Source: Marinobacter nauticus
GTDB lineage: Bacteria; Pseudomonadota; Gammaproteobacteria; Pseudomonadales; Oleiphilaceae
Length of the DNA: 64,000 bases
Assembly: GCF_003634635.1 (NCBI RefSeq)
Contig: NZ_RBJB01000002.1
Coordinates: 186,001-250,000 of the forward strand
Direction: 5' to 3'
Below, one piece after another: positions 19,943 through 28,668 of this stretch (within the stretch, counting starts at the first letter, position 1; each line of letters starts with the position of its first letter). Made by a program: the position numbers and the translations under genes. The notes below the pieces were generated by a model. That model saw only the letters and a list, made by a program, of their open reading frames with translations, was not told the DNA's origin and did no database searches.

Positions 19943-20944
19943 CTATTCCTCGGCAACCCCGAAGTGGTTTGGTGCGTTCAGCCCATCGAGGCTGTTCTCG
20001 TCAAACAGCGCGCGGCCTTTCCATATTCCCTGTTTCACCTGCAGCGTCACCTGTTTCATGACCGTTTCGGCGAGCTTTAGCGTGGCAAGTGTCGGAGGCA
20101 GATCTCTGGGAGTGACGATGGACAGTGAGCGGAAGAGTGTCGGGTTGGTAATTGGAATTGCGATAACCTCGTCGCGCTCCAGCATTTCGTGGACGGAGGC
20201 ATAGGACAGAACAGTGTACCCGAGGCCACGCCTTACAAGGTCGGTCATCAGCGGCCAGGCGTTGACCTCCATCGCCAAGCGCAGCTTTTGTTGAAGCTTC
20301 ATCGCCTCGCGCTCCATGAGTTCCCGAAGGCCGTGCTTTTCCTCCGGCATGATAAGAGGCAGATCCAGCACTTCGCTCAGCGACACACTGTCGCGACCGG
20401 ACAGGGGGCTTGCGGGGTTGGCAATCAGGTAGAACCGTTCCTCCATAAGCGGTGTGTAGTGGAGATGTTTCTGCTTGCCGTAGCTGTACGTAATTGCAAG
20501 GTCGACCCGGTGCTGGGCAACAAGTTGCTGCAACGTGCCACTCATTGCTGATTTTACAGCCAGCGAAACCTGCGGATAAGACTGGCGGAATTCCTCAATG
20601 ATGCCTCCGGAGAAGCTATAAGCTGCCGTTGGAAGAATGCCGAGAACCACCTGGCCAGTCACCTCGCCGGCGATGGCCGAGACGGAGGCCTGGGTTCGCT
20701 CGAGATCCTGAAGTATGGCTTGAGCTTTCTGATACAGAAGTTCCCCGGCAGGCGTCAGGACAACGCCGCGACCGTGTCGGACAAAAACCTGGACGTTCAG
20801 TGCTTCTTCCATCAGACGTATCTGGCGGCTCAGGGCAGGCTGAGCAATGAAGAGCTTTTCAGATGCCCGGCTGAAACTGCCGGTATTGGCAATGGTGAGA
20901 AACGTGTTCAGCTGTCGAAAATCGATCTTTATCTGAAGCGCCAT
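19943..20944 (-). CDS. LysR-family transcriptional regulator
   Basis: 333 aa from ATG at 20944, chosen for AAGGG 6 nt upstream; the frame is open 30 codons further. The winged helix-turn-helix is near the N-terminus (FRQLNTFLTIANTGSFSRAS, LFIAQPALSRQIRLMEEAL), and a periplasmic-binding-like effector domain starts about residue 95. The head resembles the CbbR/NAC/GltC-like branch. It is divergent from the catabolic operon that starts at 21089, with an inverted repeat between them, so it probably controls that operon and itself. Confidence 0.9.
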   Translation of the reverse strand: MALQIKIDFRQLNTFLTIANTGSFSRASEKLFIAQPALSRQIRLMEEALNVQVFVRHGRGVVLTPAGELLYQKAQAILQDLERTQASVSAIAGEVTGQVVLGILPTAAYSFSGGIIEEFRQSYPQVSLAVKSAMSGTLQQLVAQHRVDLAITYSYGKQKHLHYTPLMEERFYLIANPASPLSGRDSVSLSEVLDLPLIMPEEKHGLRELMEREAMKLQQKLRLAMEVNAWPLMTDLVRRGLGYTVLSYASVHEMLERDEVIAIPITNPTLFRSLSIVTPRDLPPTLATLKLAETVMKQVTLQVKQGIWKGRALFDENSLDGLNAPNHFGVAEE

Positions 20945-21001
20945 GGCTTGCCCTTGAAGGTCGTAATGAGTGGCTTCCGGAAGTATAACCGAATTAGATA
21001 G

Positions 21002-21022
21002 ATCATATAAAAAGCATATAAT
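21002..21022. promoter_or_regulatory. AT-rich inverted repeat in the divergent LysR/thioesterase promoter region
   Basis: ATCATAT, 7-nt spacer AAAAAGC, ATATAAT: 6 of 7 arm positions match. It lies midway between the LysR start and the thioesterase start, the usual place for a LysR recognition site, and may overlap promoter elements. Confidence 0.4.
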
Positions 21023-21088
21023 AGTGGTATTCATTGACCGATGTTAAGGTGCTGCCCATAGAATGAGTTCCGGCGAGGCCCTGGCATC

Positions 21089-21526
21089 ATGAGCGACGTG
21101 AATCGACAAACAGAGAACGAAGGACTGAGTGGTTTCAGAGACGTCCTTGGCTTTTCTCTTGTGGAGTGGCGTCAGGGCAACGCGGTCATCGAAGCACCCG
21201 TCTCCAGTCAGCATATGAATCGGAATGGTTACGTGCACGGAGGCGTTGTCAGCTCACTTCTTGACTGTGCCGCGGGGTTGGCCGGGACATACTGCGAGAT
21301 CGACGGCCATATTCGTCGTTGCAGTACGATTTCCCTGAATACGCAGTTCATGGCGCCCGTCCAGAGTGGCGTTATGGTCGCCTCTGCTCGTCAGCTAAGT
21401 CGCGGTAGAAAAATTTTCTTTGTTGAAGCGTCGGTAACCTGCGATGGCGTTCTGGTTGCAACCGCCCAGGGATCCTTTCGTTACATCCTCGGAGGCGAAC
21501 ACTCACAAGGTGTTCCAGCACAATGA
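21089..21526 (+). CDS. PaaI-family hotdog thioesterase
   Basis: 145 aa. A single hotdog domain with the PaaI-type active-site helix NGYVHGGVVSSLLDCAAGLA (catalytic Asp in SLLDC) and the strand CSTISLNTQFMAPVQSG. Such enzymes hydrolyse acyl-CoA thioesters and often relieve CoA trapping in catabolic pathways. It is the first gene of a probable operon with a membrane protein, acyl-CoA dehydrogenase, CoA-transferase and bifunctional hydratase/dehydrogenase. Specificity cannot be read from sequence. Confidence 0.88.
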   Translation: MSDVNRQTENEGLSGFRDVLGFSLVEWRQGNAVIEAPVSSQHMNRNGYVHGGVVSSLLDCAAGLAGTYCEIDGHIRRCSTISLNTQFMAPVQSGVMVASARQLSRGRKIFFVEASVTCDGVLVATAQGSFRYILGGEHSQGVPAQ

Positions 21527-21553
21527 AATCGAGGCAGCCAAAGGACAGGAACT

Positions 21554-22900
21554 GTGGTTGAAGTTCCGTTGTTCGCCTCACTGCGCTCTGTACTCGGGTA
21601 TACCGCTCTGGTGTCAGCGGCGGCGGTATTCCTTCCCGGGCATAGCCAATTAACTGCGGGGCTCGCGATCCTGGTCATAGCGCTGGGATGGGAAACCTTA
21701 CGTCCGATTGCGCGGGTGATTGCGTCGTTGGTTGTCTGTGTTCTGCTTTTGGCCGGGCTCTACAATGGCCAGGTCCTGAGCAGTGCCTTCGACGGGATGG
21801 CCGCCATTACCGGGCTGGTCCTTTCGGTTATGTTTTTGTCGTCCGTGCTTGGTAAATCCCGGGATCTTGAGGTGATATCACGAAGCCTTTTCCGGGGGCA
21901 GTCGCTGGTCCGCTATCTGGGGCTGAGTATCGGGACAAGTACTCTTTCTGTTCCCTTGAACTTTGGTTCTATTGGCCTGGTAGCGCCAATGATTGGTAGC
22001 CGGATTCGCAACGGGGGAGAGTCGATGGCAACCCGGAACGCCGCCCGGGCCGTTATTCGAGGGTTCGGAGCCTCGCCCATGGGCTCGCCATTGTCCGTGG
22101 CCGTGGTCATGACTGTTACGCTTCTTCCCGGTCTCGAGAGCTGGGATCTACTGGCGTGGAGTGTGCCTTTTGCATTGCTTTACCTCACCGTCGGCGCTTG
22201 TTTTCGGGAGAAAGAAATCTCGGATGAACCTGAGCCTTTTTCGCCACAAGACAGGCCGGAACCGCAGGCAAAGGTTGTCGGATCCTGGCTCCGGTTTTTG
22301 GGGCTCGCCCTTCTGATTTCGGGTTCTTCTTTCGTGTTGAACGCCTGGTTTGGATACCGGTATTCGCAGGCGGTCACGGTTAGTTGTCTCGCTGTTGCGG
22401 TCGTGATTCTGATCACCCAACGAGTACGGCACCCGGGCGACGCACTGCCTTCGATGGCCAATGTTTCAAATGAGCTGGCCATCATGGGAGGCGCGTCGTT
22501 CCTTGGGGGGGCATTGGTGGCAACCGCCATGAACTCTCTGGGGAGCGACGTCTTCCTGCCCTGCGCGGCTTACCCCCTGATTGCGCTATGTGTTCCCTGG
22601 CTTTTTTATCTCGGCGGCACCGTAGGGGTAAATCCAATCGTGTCGGCCACGGTCGTTGGCGGAATTCTGGGGCCAATCTGGCCTTTTGATGCGATTGTCG
22701 GACTTGGCTTGGCGATGGTGACCGGTTGGGGCATCACCATCGCGGGTACACCTTATTCCGCCAATGCGCTTCTGTTGGAGCGGTTCACCGCATACGGTGC
22801 TCGTCGCGCCGCGTACGGATGGAACCTGCGGTACTCGTTACTATTTCTCGGGCTAAGCGGCTGTCTATGCGCAGCTCTCGTTTACAGTGCGCTTCGATAG
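21554..22900 (+). CDS. Polytopic membrane protein, probable transporter, family not recognised
   Basis: 448 aa; GTG start with AGGA a few nt upstream. About 11-12 hydrophobic segments span the protein. Two Gly/Ser/Pro-rich re-entrant-like stretches, SIGTSTLSVPLNFGSIGLVA (about 120-140) and TGWGITIAGTPYSANALLL (about 395-413), look like pseudo-symmetric substrate-binding loops of the ion-transporter superfamily. A polar cytoplasmic linker (EKEISDEPEPFSPQDRPEPQ) separates the two halves. No ATPase or channel motif is present. Its position inside the acyl-CoA operon suggests uptake or export of the substrate or an intermediate. A topology search and fold prediction would decide. Confidence 0.6.
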   Translation: MVEVPLFASLRSVLGYTALVSAAAVFLPGHSQLTAGLAILVIALGWETLRPIARVIASLVVCVLLLAGLYNGQVLSSAFDGMAAITGLVLSVMFLSSVLGKSRDLEVISRSLFRGQSLVRYLGLSIGTSTLSVPLNFGSIGLVAPMIGSRIRNGGESMATRNAARAVIRGFGASPMGSPLSVAVVMTVTLLPGLESWDLLAWSVPFALLYLTVGACFREKEISDEPEPFSPQDRPEPQAKVVGSWLRFLGLALLISGSSFVLNAWFGYRYSQAVTVSCLAVAVVILITQRVRHPGDALPSMANVSNELAIMGGASFLGGALVATAMNSLGSDVFLPCAAYPLIALCVPWLFYLGGTVGVNPIVSATVVGGILGPIWPFDAIVGLGLAMVTGWGITIAGTPYSANALLLERFTAYGARRAAYGWNLRYSLLFLGLSGCLCAALVYSALR

Positions 22901-22939
22901 CGCGGTTTTCATACGTTGTTAGGAACATGGGAGGCCGGA

Positions 22940-24100
22940 ATGGCACTAGATCAAGAAACCCTGAATCAGTTTGTCGACAGTGTGCGTCGCTATGTCCGGG
23001 ATCGATTGGTTCCACTGGAGATGCAGGTCGCGGAAGAAGACCGGATCCCCGATGATGTCATTGACGAGCTGAAGGAGTTGGGACTCTTTGGCCTCTCCAT
23101 TCCGGAGGAGTTCGGCGGGCTGGGACTGAACATGGCGGAAGAGGCGGCCATTATTCAGGAGATGGGCTATACCTCGCCGGTCTTTCGTTCCATGTTTGGT
23201 ACCAACGTGGGTATTGGTTCTCAGGGCATCATTATTGATGGAACGGCGGAGCAAAAAGCCCGCTACCTACCGAAGCTTGCGACGGGTGAATTGATCGGTT
23301 CCTTCGCCCTGACTGAAGCAGACGCTGGTTCCGACGCAGGGTCCGTGATGACTTCGGCGCGGCGGGAAGGCGACGACTACATCATCAATGGCGCCAAACG
23401 CTACATTACCAACGCACCCCGTGCGGGTGTGTTCACTGTAATGGCGCGGACGGGCCGTAAAGAGGACGGTGGGCGAGGTGTCTCAGCGTTCCTGGTGGAC
23501 GCGGATCTTCCGGGCATCAGCCTGGGCAAACCCGATAAGAAAATGGGACAGAAGGGAGCCCATACCTGCGATGTGATGTTTGACAACGTGCGGGTGCCAG
23601 CCTCAGCCCTGATCGGCGGTGTCGAAGGGCAGGGGTTCAAGACCGCCATGAAAGTGCTTGATCGTGGGCGCCTGCACATCAGTGCACTGAGTGTTGGTAC
23701 CGCCAAACGCCTGATTGATGAGAGTCTCGCCTATTCATCACAGCGCAAGCAATTTGGTACCGAAATCGCGAACTTCCAGCTTGTCCAGGCCATGCTTGCG
23801 GATAGCCAGACCGAATATTACGCAGGCAAATGCATGGTTGAAGAAACCGCACGTTCCTATGACGCGGGGCAACCTGTGTCTATGAACGCTGCAAGCTGCA
23901 AGCTGTTCTGTACGGAAATGGTTGGCCGCGTTGCGGACCGCGCCGTACAGATTCACGGTGGTGCAGGTTACATCAGCGAGTATTGCGTTGAGCGTTTCTA
24001 TCGCGATGTCCGGTTGTTCCGCCTCTATGAGGGGACCTCCCAGATACAGCAGTTGGTGATTGCCAAGCAGATGCTTCGCAACGCGACGGGTTCACTATGA
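22940..24100 (+). CDS. Acyl-CoA dehydrogenase
   Basis: 386 aa. An FAD enzyme that oxidises acyl-CoA to 2-enoyl-CoA and passes electrons to ETF. ATG at 22940 is used because GGGAGG precedes it by 4-6 nt. Family motifs: GSFALTEADAGSDAG (flavin/substrate site), RKQFGTEIANFQLVQ, and RLYEGTSQIQ with the catalytic base Glu364. Length matches short- to medium-chain enzymes. It overlaps the CoA-transferase start by 4 nt (ATGA), so the two are translationally coupled. That pairing suggests the enzyme acts on a CoA ester made by the transferase; the chain is unknown. Confidence 0.93.
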   Translation: MALDQETLNQFVDSVRRYVRDRLVPLEMQVAEEDRIPDDVIDELKELGLFGLSIPEEFGGLGLNMAEEAAIIQEMGYTSPVFRSMFGTNVGIGSQGIIIDGTAEQKARYLPKLATGELIGSFALTEADAGSDAGSVMTSARREGDDYIINGAKRYITNAPRAGVFTVMARTGRKEDGGRGVSAFLVDADLPGISLGKPDKKMGQKGAHTCDVMFDNVRVPASALIGGVEGQGFKTAMKVLDRGRLHISALSVGTAKRLIDESLAYSSQRKQFGTEIANFQLVQAMLADSQTEYYAGKCMVEETARSYDAGQPVSMNAASCKLFCTEMVGRVADRAVQIHGGAGYISEYCVERFYRDVRLFRLYEGTSQIQQLVIAKQMLRNATGSL

Positions 24101-25338
24101 GTCGCGAGTCAGCTATGTCCGGTCCTTTAGCAGGTATTCGCGTTCTGGATCTGTCACGCGTGATGGCGGGTCCCTGGTGTACACAGATCCTTGCGGATCT
24201 TGGCGCGGAGGTCATAAAGATTGAGCGTCCGGGGTTGGGTGACGATACCCGGCACTGGGGCCCTCCTTGGTTGAAAGACAAAGAGGGTAATCCGACCAGG
24301 CAGTCGGCTTACTATTTGTCGGCCAATCGCGGCAAGCATTCGGTAACCGTTGATCTGGGACAGCCCGAAGGTCAGACGCTGATCCGGGAGCTGGCGGCTG
24401 AATGCGATGTGTTGGTTGAAAACTTCAAGACTGGCGGGCTTGCCAGAAAGGGGCTGGGCTACGAATCCCTTTGTGAGACGAATCCGGGCCTTATCTATTG
24501 CTCTGTCACCGGCTTTGGTCATACCGGACCTATGGCAAGTTATGCAGGGTACGATTACCTGATTCAGGCACAATCCGGGCTCATGAGCATTACCGGTGCG
24601 GCCGATGGACAGCCAGGGGCCGGACCTCAGCGCGTGGGCATGGCTGTAGCCGACCTGACTACGGGGATGAATGCGGTCATCGCCATCCTGTCTGCCTTGC
24701 ACCATCGAACGAAAACCGGCGAGGGCCAGCATATTGATATGGCATTGCTGGATGTGCAGGTCAGTTGGCTTGCGAATCAGGCATTGAACTATTTCTGCAG
24801 TGGGGATGTCCCCGGGCGCACGGGCGAATACCACCCTAATCTAGCCCCTTATCAACCGTTTCCGACGAAAGATGGTCAGGTCATTATTGCCGTTGGGAAT
24901 GATGGTCAGTTCCAGCGCCTGTGTCAGGCCATGGGGCGCCCTGAGCTGGCGGAGGATGAACGTTTCTCAAGCAATCCTCAGCGGGTGCTTCACCGGCCGG
25001 AGCTGGTTGGCAAGTTGTGTGAAATCACCCGTACACGAACGAGCCGGGAGTGGATGGATTCGCTGGTAAACGTCCACGTGCCCTGTGGGCCAATCCAGAA
25101 CATTGCTGAAGTCTTCGAGGACCCACAGGTCCTGGCCAGAGAGATGAAGCTTGAGCTGGAGCATCCGGTTGTGGGTAAGGTGCCAGGCATCGCCAACCCG
25201 ATAAAATTTTCCAAAACGCCCCAGAACTATCGTAAAGCGCCTCCGCTGCTCGGCGAGGACACAGATGCGGTGCTTGCCCGGGTATTGGGAAAAAACGCCG
25301 AAGATATTCAGAAACTCCGATCCAGCGGCATTCTTTGA
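24097..25338 (+). CDS. Family III CoA-transferase (CaiB/BaiF type)
   Basis: 413 aa. It moves CoA between carboxylic acids through an aspartyl-anhydride/thioester cycle. Conserved elements: GIRVLDLSRVMAGPWCTQIL, EVIKIERPGLGDDTR, ENFKTGGLARKGLGYESL, and the catalytic Asp186 in AVADLTTGMNAVIA, which aligns with Asp169 of formyl-CoA transferase. The C-terminal PPLLGEDTDAVLARVLG is typical. The ATG overlaps the dehydrogenase stop; a second ATG six codons in (MSGPLAGIRVLD) also fits. It probably activates the imported acid using CoA from a pathway product. Donor and acceptor are not identifiable. Confidence 0.92.
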   Translation: MSRESAMSGPLAGIRVLDLSRVMAGPWCTQILADLGAEVIKIERPGLGDDTRHWGPPWLKDKEGNPTRQSAYYLSANRGKHSVTVDLGQPEGQTLIRELAAECDVLVENFKTGGLARKGLGYESLCETNPGLIYCSVTGFGHTGPMASYAGYDYLIQAQSGLMSITGAADGQPGAGPQRVGMAVADLTTGMNAVIAILSALHHRTKTGEGQHIDMALLDVQVSWLANQALNYFCSGDVPGRTGEYHPNLAPYQPFPTKDGQVIIAVGNDGQFQRLCQAMGRPELAEDERFSSNPQRVLHRPELVGKLCEITRTRTSREWMDSLVNVHVPCGPIQNIAEVFEDPQVLAREMKLELEHPVVGKVPGIANPIKFSKTPQNYRKAPPLLGEDTDAVLARVLGKNAEDIQKLRSSGIL

Positions 25339-25361
25339 TGCCAGTGGTCCGGTTTTCTCCA

Positions 25362-25402
25362 GAGCCGGCACCTGCACTTTGATTCGGGTGCCGGCTCCTT
25401 TT
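25362..25402 (+). terminator. Strong intra-operon hairpin with U-tract (attenuator or processing site)
   Basis: GAGCCGGCACC and GGTGCCGGCTC form an 11-bp perfect stem with a 14-nt loop, followed by CTTTT. It lies between the CoA-transferase stop and the ribosome binding site of the hydratase/dehydrogenase gene. It may partly terminate transcription or protect an mRNA end. Confidence 0.6.
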
Positions 25403-25420
25403 CCGAGGAGACACAATTTC

Positions 25421-27520
25421 ATGTTGGTGAACTACGAACGTATCGATGAGCTGGGTGTTATTACCATCAGTAACCCCCCGGTTAATGCACTGTCCCACGG
25501 TGTGCGCAGCGGTATTCTCGAGGCGGTCAATCAGGCTCAGGCCGATGATTCCAGGGCAATCCTCATTCTTTGTGAAGGGCGCACCTTTGTGGCGGGCGCG
25601 GACATCAGTGAATTTGGCAAGCCCATTCAGGAGCCGTCGTTGCCTCAGGTGAATGCGGCGATTGAGGCGTCAAACAAGCCAGTGATTGCCGCGATCCACG
25701 GTACTGCGCTCGGTGGTGGGTTTGAGCTTACGCTGAGTTGCCACTACCGCTGTGCATTGCCCTCAGCGTTTGTCGGTTTACCGGAGGTTACCCTTGGATT
25801 GTTACCCGGGGCGGGCGGTACGCAGCGTGTTCCACGCTTGATAGGTATAAAGGCAGCACTTGACCTGATGACCAGTGGCGAAAAAGTGCCAGCCCAACGG
25901 GCGCGGGAGCTGGGGTTGATTGACCGGGTTCTTGAGGGCAACTTGCGAGAAGGCGCGCTGAACTATGCCCGCGATTGCCTGGCTGGCGGACTGGGTGTCC
26001 GCAGAATTCGTGATATGGATATACCCGTGGATAGCGGAGACCAACAGACCCTGGACGCTTACCGAAACCAACTGGCTAAAAGGAAGCGAGGACAGGAAGC
26101 GCCTCAACGTATTGTCGACTGCGTCGAAATTGCTCTTAACCGGCCGTTTGATGAGGGGCTTGCCTTTGAGCGTTCGCAGTTTGTGGAATGCACACAGTCC
26201 GACCAGTCAGCGGCGCTAAGGCATTTGTTTTTTGCAGAGCGTCAGGCACTGAAGGTACCTGATCTGGACCCGGAGGCCCACGCCCGTGACATATCCCGAG
26301 TAGGCATCATTGGTGCGGGCACAATGGGGGGCGGCATTGCCATGGCCTTCGCCAATGCTGGTATTCCGGTGATGCTCCTCGAACTCAATCAGGAAGGGCT
26401 TGATCGGGGGCTGACTCTGATTTCCGAGAACTATGGGCGCTCGGTCAGTCGAGGAAAACTGTCAACCAGCGAAGCGTCATCCCGGAAGGCGCTCATCACC
26501 GGAAGCACTAATTACGAGGACCTTACCCAGGTCGACCTGGTGATAGAGGCCGTTTTCGAAAGCATGGATGTGAAGAAGCAGGTGTTCCAGCGACTGGATG
26601 AGGTCTGTCGCCCGGGGACCATTCTGGCGACCAATACTTCCTACCTCGACGTCAATGAGATTGCGTCTGCGACTTCGCGGCCTGGAGATGTGGTGGGTCT
26701 TCATTTCTTCAGTCCGGCAAACATAATGAAACTGCTGGAGGTGGTCAGGCCAGAACAAACTGCGGATGATGTTATTGCGACCGCGATGGCTCTGGGTAAA
26801 CGACTCCGCAAGGTGCCAGTGTTGTCACGTGTGTGTTACGGATTCATTGGCAACCGGATGCTGAGGCAATACGCCAAAGAGGCTCAGTTGTGCATGATTG
26901 AGGGGGCTACGCCGGAACAAATAGACGGAGCCCTGACGGATTTCGGGATGGCAATGGGACCGCTGGCAGTCGGCGATCTGGCGGGGCTGGATATCGGCTA
27001 CAAGGCGCGGCAGGCTCTGGCCAGCGAGCAGAAAGGCGATCCTCGTACCTACTGTATTGCTGATGCGCTGGTCGAATCAGGCCGCCTGGGACAGAAGACT
27101 GGCGCCGGATACTATCGCTACGATCCCGACACCCGGGCAAGGTATTCGGATCCCCAAGTATCGGAAGTGATCAGGCGTGAGGCTTCACGACATGGCGTGT
27201 CGCAACGCGTGTTGACCAAAGAGGAAATCCAGGATCGTCATATTCTGTCTCTGGTTAATGAGGGCTTTCGAATCCTTGAGGAAGGCATTGCTCAGCGCCC
27301 GGGGGACATCGATCTGGTCTATGTTCATGGCTACGGCTTCCCATCTTATCGCGGTGGCCCGATGTTCTATGCCAGCCAAAGAGGATTGGACTCGGTCTTT
27401 GACCGTCTTGAAGCGTTGGCCGCAAGATCGGGAGAGCTCTATTGGAAGCCTGCGCCTCTTTTAAAGCGTCTGGTTGAGCAAGGTCAGACCCTGGAGGAAT
27501 GGATGGCCAACAGAACCTGA
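25421..27520 (+). CDS. Fused enoyl-CoA hydratase / 3-hydroxyacyl-CoA dehydrogenase
   Basis: 699 aa; ATG at 25421 chosen for CGAGGAG about 10 nt upstream. The N-terminal crotonase domain (about 1-190) has the oxyanion segment GRTFVAGADISEFG and both catalytic-type Glu residues in TALGGGFELTLSC and GLPEVTLGLLPGAGG. The NAD-binding domain (about 290-470) has VGIIGAGTMGGGIAMAFANA and the catalytic His in VGLHFFSPANIMKLLEVV. A C-terminal 3HCDH domain with a second repeat follows (GFIGNRML; VNEGFRILEEGIAQRPGDID). This order matches bacterial FadB-like and peroxisomal bifunctional enzymes, but no fadA thiolase is next to it. It would hydrate and oxidise the enoyl-CoA made by the neighbouring dehydrogenase. 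Confidence 0.94.
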   Translation: MLVNYERIDELGVITISNPPVNALSHGVRSGILEAVNQAQADDSRAILILCEGRTFVAGADISEFGKPIQEPSLPQVNAAIEASNKPVIAAIHGTALGGGFELTLSCHYRCALPSAFVGLPEVTLGLLPGAGGTQRVPRLIGIKAALDLMTSGEKVPAQRARELGLIDRVLEGNLREGALNYARDCLAGGLGVRRIRDMDIPVDSGDQQTLDAYRNQLAKRKRGQEAPQRIVDCVEIALNRPFDEGLAFERSQFVECTQSDQSAALRHLFFAERQALKVPDLDPEAHARDISRVGIIGAGTMGGGIAMAFANAGIPVMLLELNQEGLDRGLTLISENYGRSVSRGKLSTSEASSRKALITGSTNYEDLTQVDLVIEAVFESMDVKKQVFQRLDEVCRPGTILATNTSYLDVNEIASATSRPGDVVGLHFFSPANIMKLLEVVRPEQTADDVIATAMALGKRLRKVPVLSRVCYGFIGNRMLRQYAKEAQLCMIEGATPEQIDGALTDFGMAMGPLAVGDLAGLDIGYKARQALASEQKGDPRTYCIADALVESGRLGQKTGAGYYRYDPDTRARYSDPQVSEVIRREASRHGVSQRVLTKEEIQDRHILSLVNEGFRILEEGIAQRPGDIDLVYVHGYGFPSYRGGPMFYASQRGLDSVFDRLEALAARSGELYWKPAPLLKRLVEQGQTLEEWMANRT

Positions 27521-27544
27521 GACATGTAAACGACAGACACGAAA

Positions 27545-27619
27545 GCGGGATGATGATGTCGTCCCGCTGTTCCTGCGAGACCCGCTTGCATAGCCCTATT
27601 GGGGCTGGCATCATCCCGC
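27545..27619 (+). repeat. Competing inverted repeats downstream of the hydratase/dehydrogenase gene
   Basis: GCGGGATGATG (27545-27555) is exactly complementary to CATCATCCCGC (27609-27619). The same 5' arm can instead pair locally: AGCGGGA (27544) with TCCCGCT (27562-27568). The two pairings exclude each other. The region holds the operon end and the regulator leader; no other gene is seen. Confidence 0.45.
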
Positions 27620-27629
27620 ACCAGATAGT

Positions 27630-27651
27630 GACCGATTATCGAACGATCGGT
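27630..27651. promoter_or_regulatory. PcaR-like operator in front of the IclR gene
   Basis: Read on the minus strand, 27630-27644 is GTTCGATAATCGGTC, 13 of 15 matches to the PcaR box GTTCGATAATCGCAC known from Pseudomonas putida. It is embedded in a larger inverted repeat with arms ACCGAT (27631-27636) and ATCGGT (27646-27651). It overlaps the leader of the regulator gene, consistent with autoregulation. Confidence 0.55.
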
Positions 27652-27674
27652 TGGTGCTTGTACTATTCAAAGGG

Positions 27675-28463
27675 ATGGATTCGGTGGGTCGCGATAGCGA
27701 GGGTAGTGTGTCTGTAGACAAAGAGTTCCTGACGACCTTTGCACGCGGTCTGGAGGTTATTCGTTCTTTCGACACGGACACCCCGTCAATGTCGCTGTCT
27801 GCCGTGGCAGAAAAGAACAATCTGTCCCGGGCCGCCGCTCGCCGATTTTTGCTCACGTTACAGAAACTTGGTTATGTCACCCAGGACGACAAGAAGTTCA
27901 GGCTGACAGCCAAGGTTCTGGAGTTGGGCTATTCCTTTCTTGCTTCGCTGGATTTTTCGGAAACGATCACGCCTTTCATGGAAGAGGTCTCCTACCAGTT
28001 GGGTGAGTCCTGTTCTGCACTGGTACTTGATGGCGTAGATATTGTTTACGTTGCGCGGATTCCACGCCGGGGACTCATTCCCATTAATTTGCAGATTGGT
28101 GCGCGCCTGCCAGCCTATGCGACCTCTGGAGGCCGGGTACTGCTTGCCTCCCTGCCGGCCCAGGAACTTGACCAGGTGATTCGGGATACCCGTTTCGAAA
28201 AACTGACAGCCTATACGAAAGGCCCTGATGAGCTTCGCGCCGAACTCGAGAAGATTCGGATGAACGGCTACGCCGTTGTTGATCAGGAACTGGAACTCGG
28301 CATGCGAGCATTAGCTGTTCCGGTTTTTGATCGAAGGGGCAGGGCACGGTTTGCGCTTAACTCCAGCAGCCACGTCAGCACGGTCTCAATTGACCGAATC
28401 ATCGACGAGTATGTGCCAATCATGCAAAGCGCATCTCGAAAAATCACTGAAGTTCTGCCCTGA
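27675..28463 (+). CDS. IclR-family regulator, PcaR/PobR/PcaU type
   Basis: 262 aa from ATG at 27675. The start is uncertain: AAAGGG directly abuts this ATG, and GTG at 27684 has better spacing. An N-terminal winged helix-turn-helix (EFLTTFARGLEVIRSFDTDT, SLSAVAEKNNLSRAAARRFLLTLQKLGYV) opens exactly like PcaR/PcaU/PobR proteins. The IclR effector domain follows (about 95-255; ARIPRRGLIPINLQIGARLPAYATSGGRVLLASL). Members of this branch sense aromatic or dicarboxylic acids such as 4-hydroxybenzoate, protocatechuate or beta-ketoadipate. Matching operator sequences occur before this gene and before tctC, so it probably controls the importer genes. Confidence 0.9.
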   Translation: MDSVGRDSEGSVSVDKEFLTTFARGLEVIRSFDTDTPSMSLSAVAEKNNLSRAAARRFLLTLQKLGYVTQDDKKFRLTAKVLELGYSFLASLDFSETITPFMEEVSYQLGESCSALVLDGVDIVYVARIPRRGLIPINLQIGARLPAYATSGGRVLLASLPAQELDQVIRDTRFEKLTAYTKGPDELRAELEKIRMNGYAVVDQELELGMRALAVPVFDRRGRARFALNSSSHVSTVSIDRIIDEYVPIMQSASRKITEVLP

Positions 28464-28668
28464 TAGAGTGGCTTTTGGGCCATTCTGACACACCTCTGCT
28501 ACCGCTCCTGTTTCTGGTTATCACCGCGAGGGCCTGATCTGGCCCTTGTCATATCCTCGCCTGAGCTGTTGCTTCTTCAGGTTTCCCGAACCTGCCGTCG
28601 GTGGTTATTACTGACTTGCACATAAAAAATTCTTGCACGCCTGTGATGAATATGTGAGATTACTCCCA

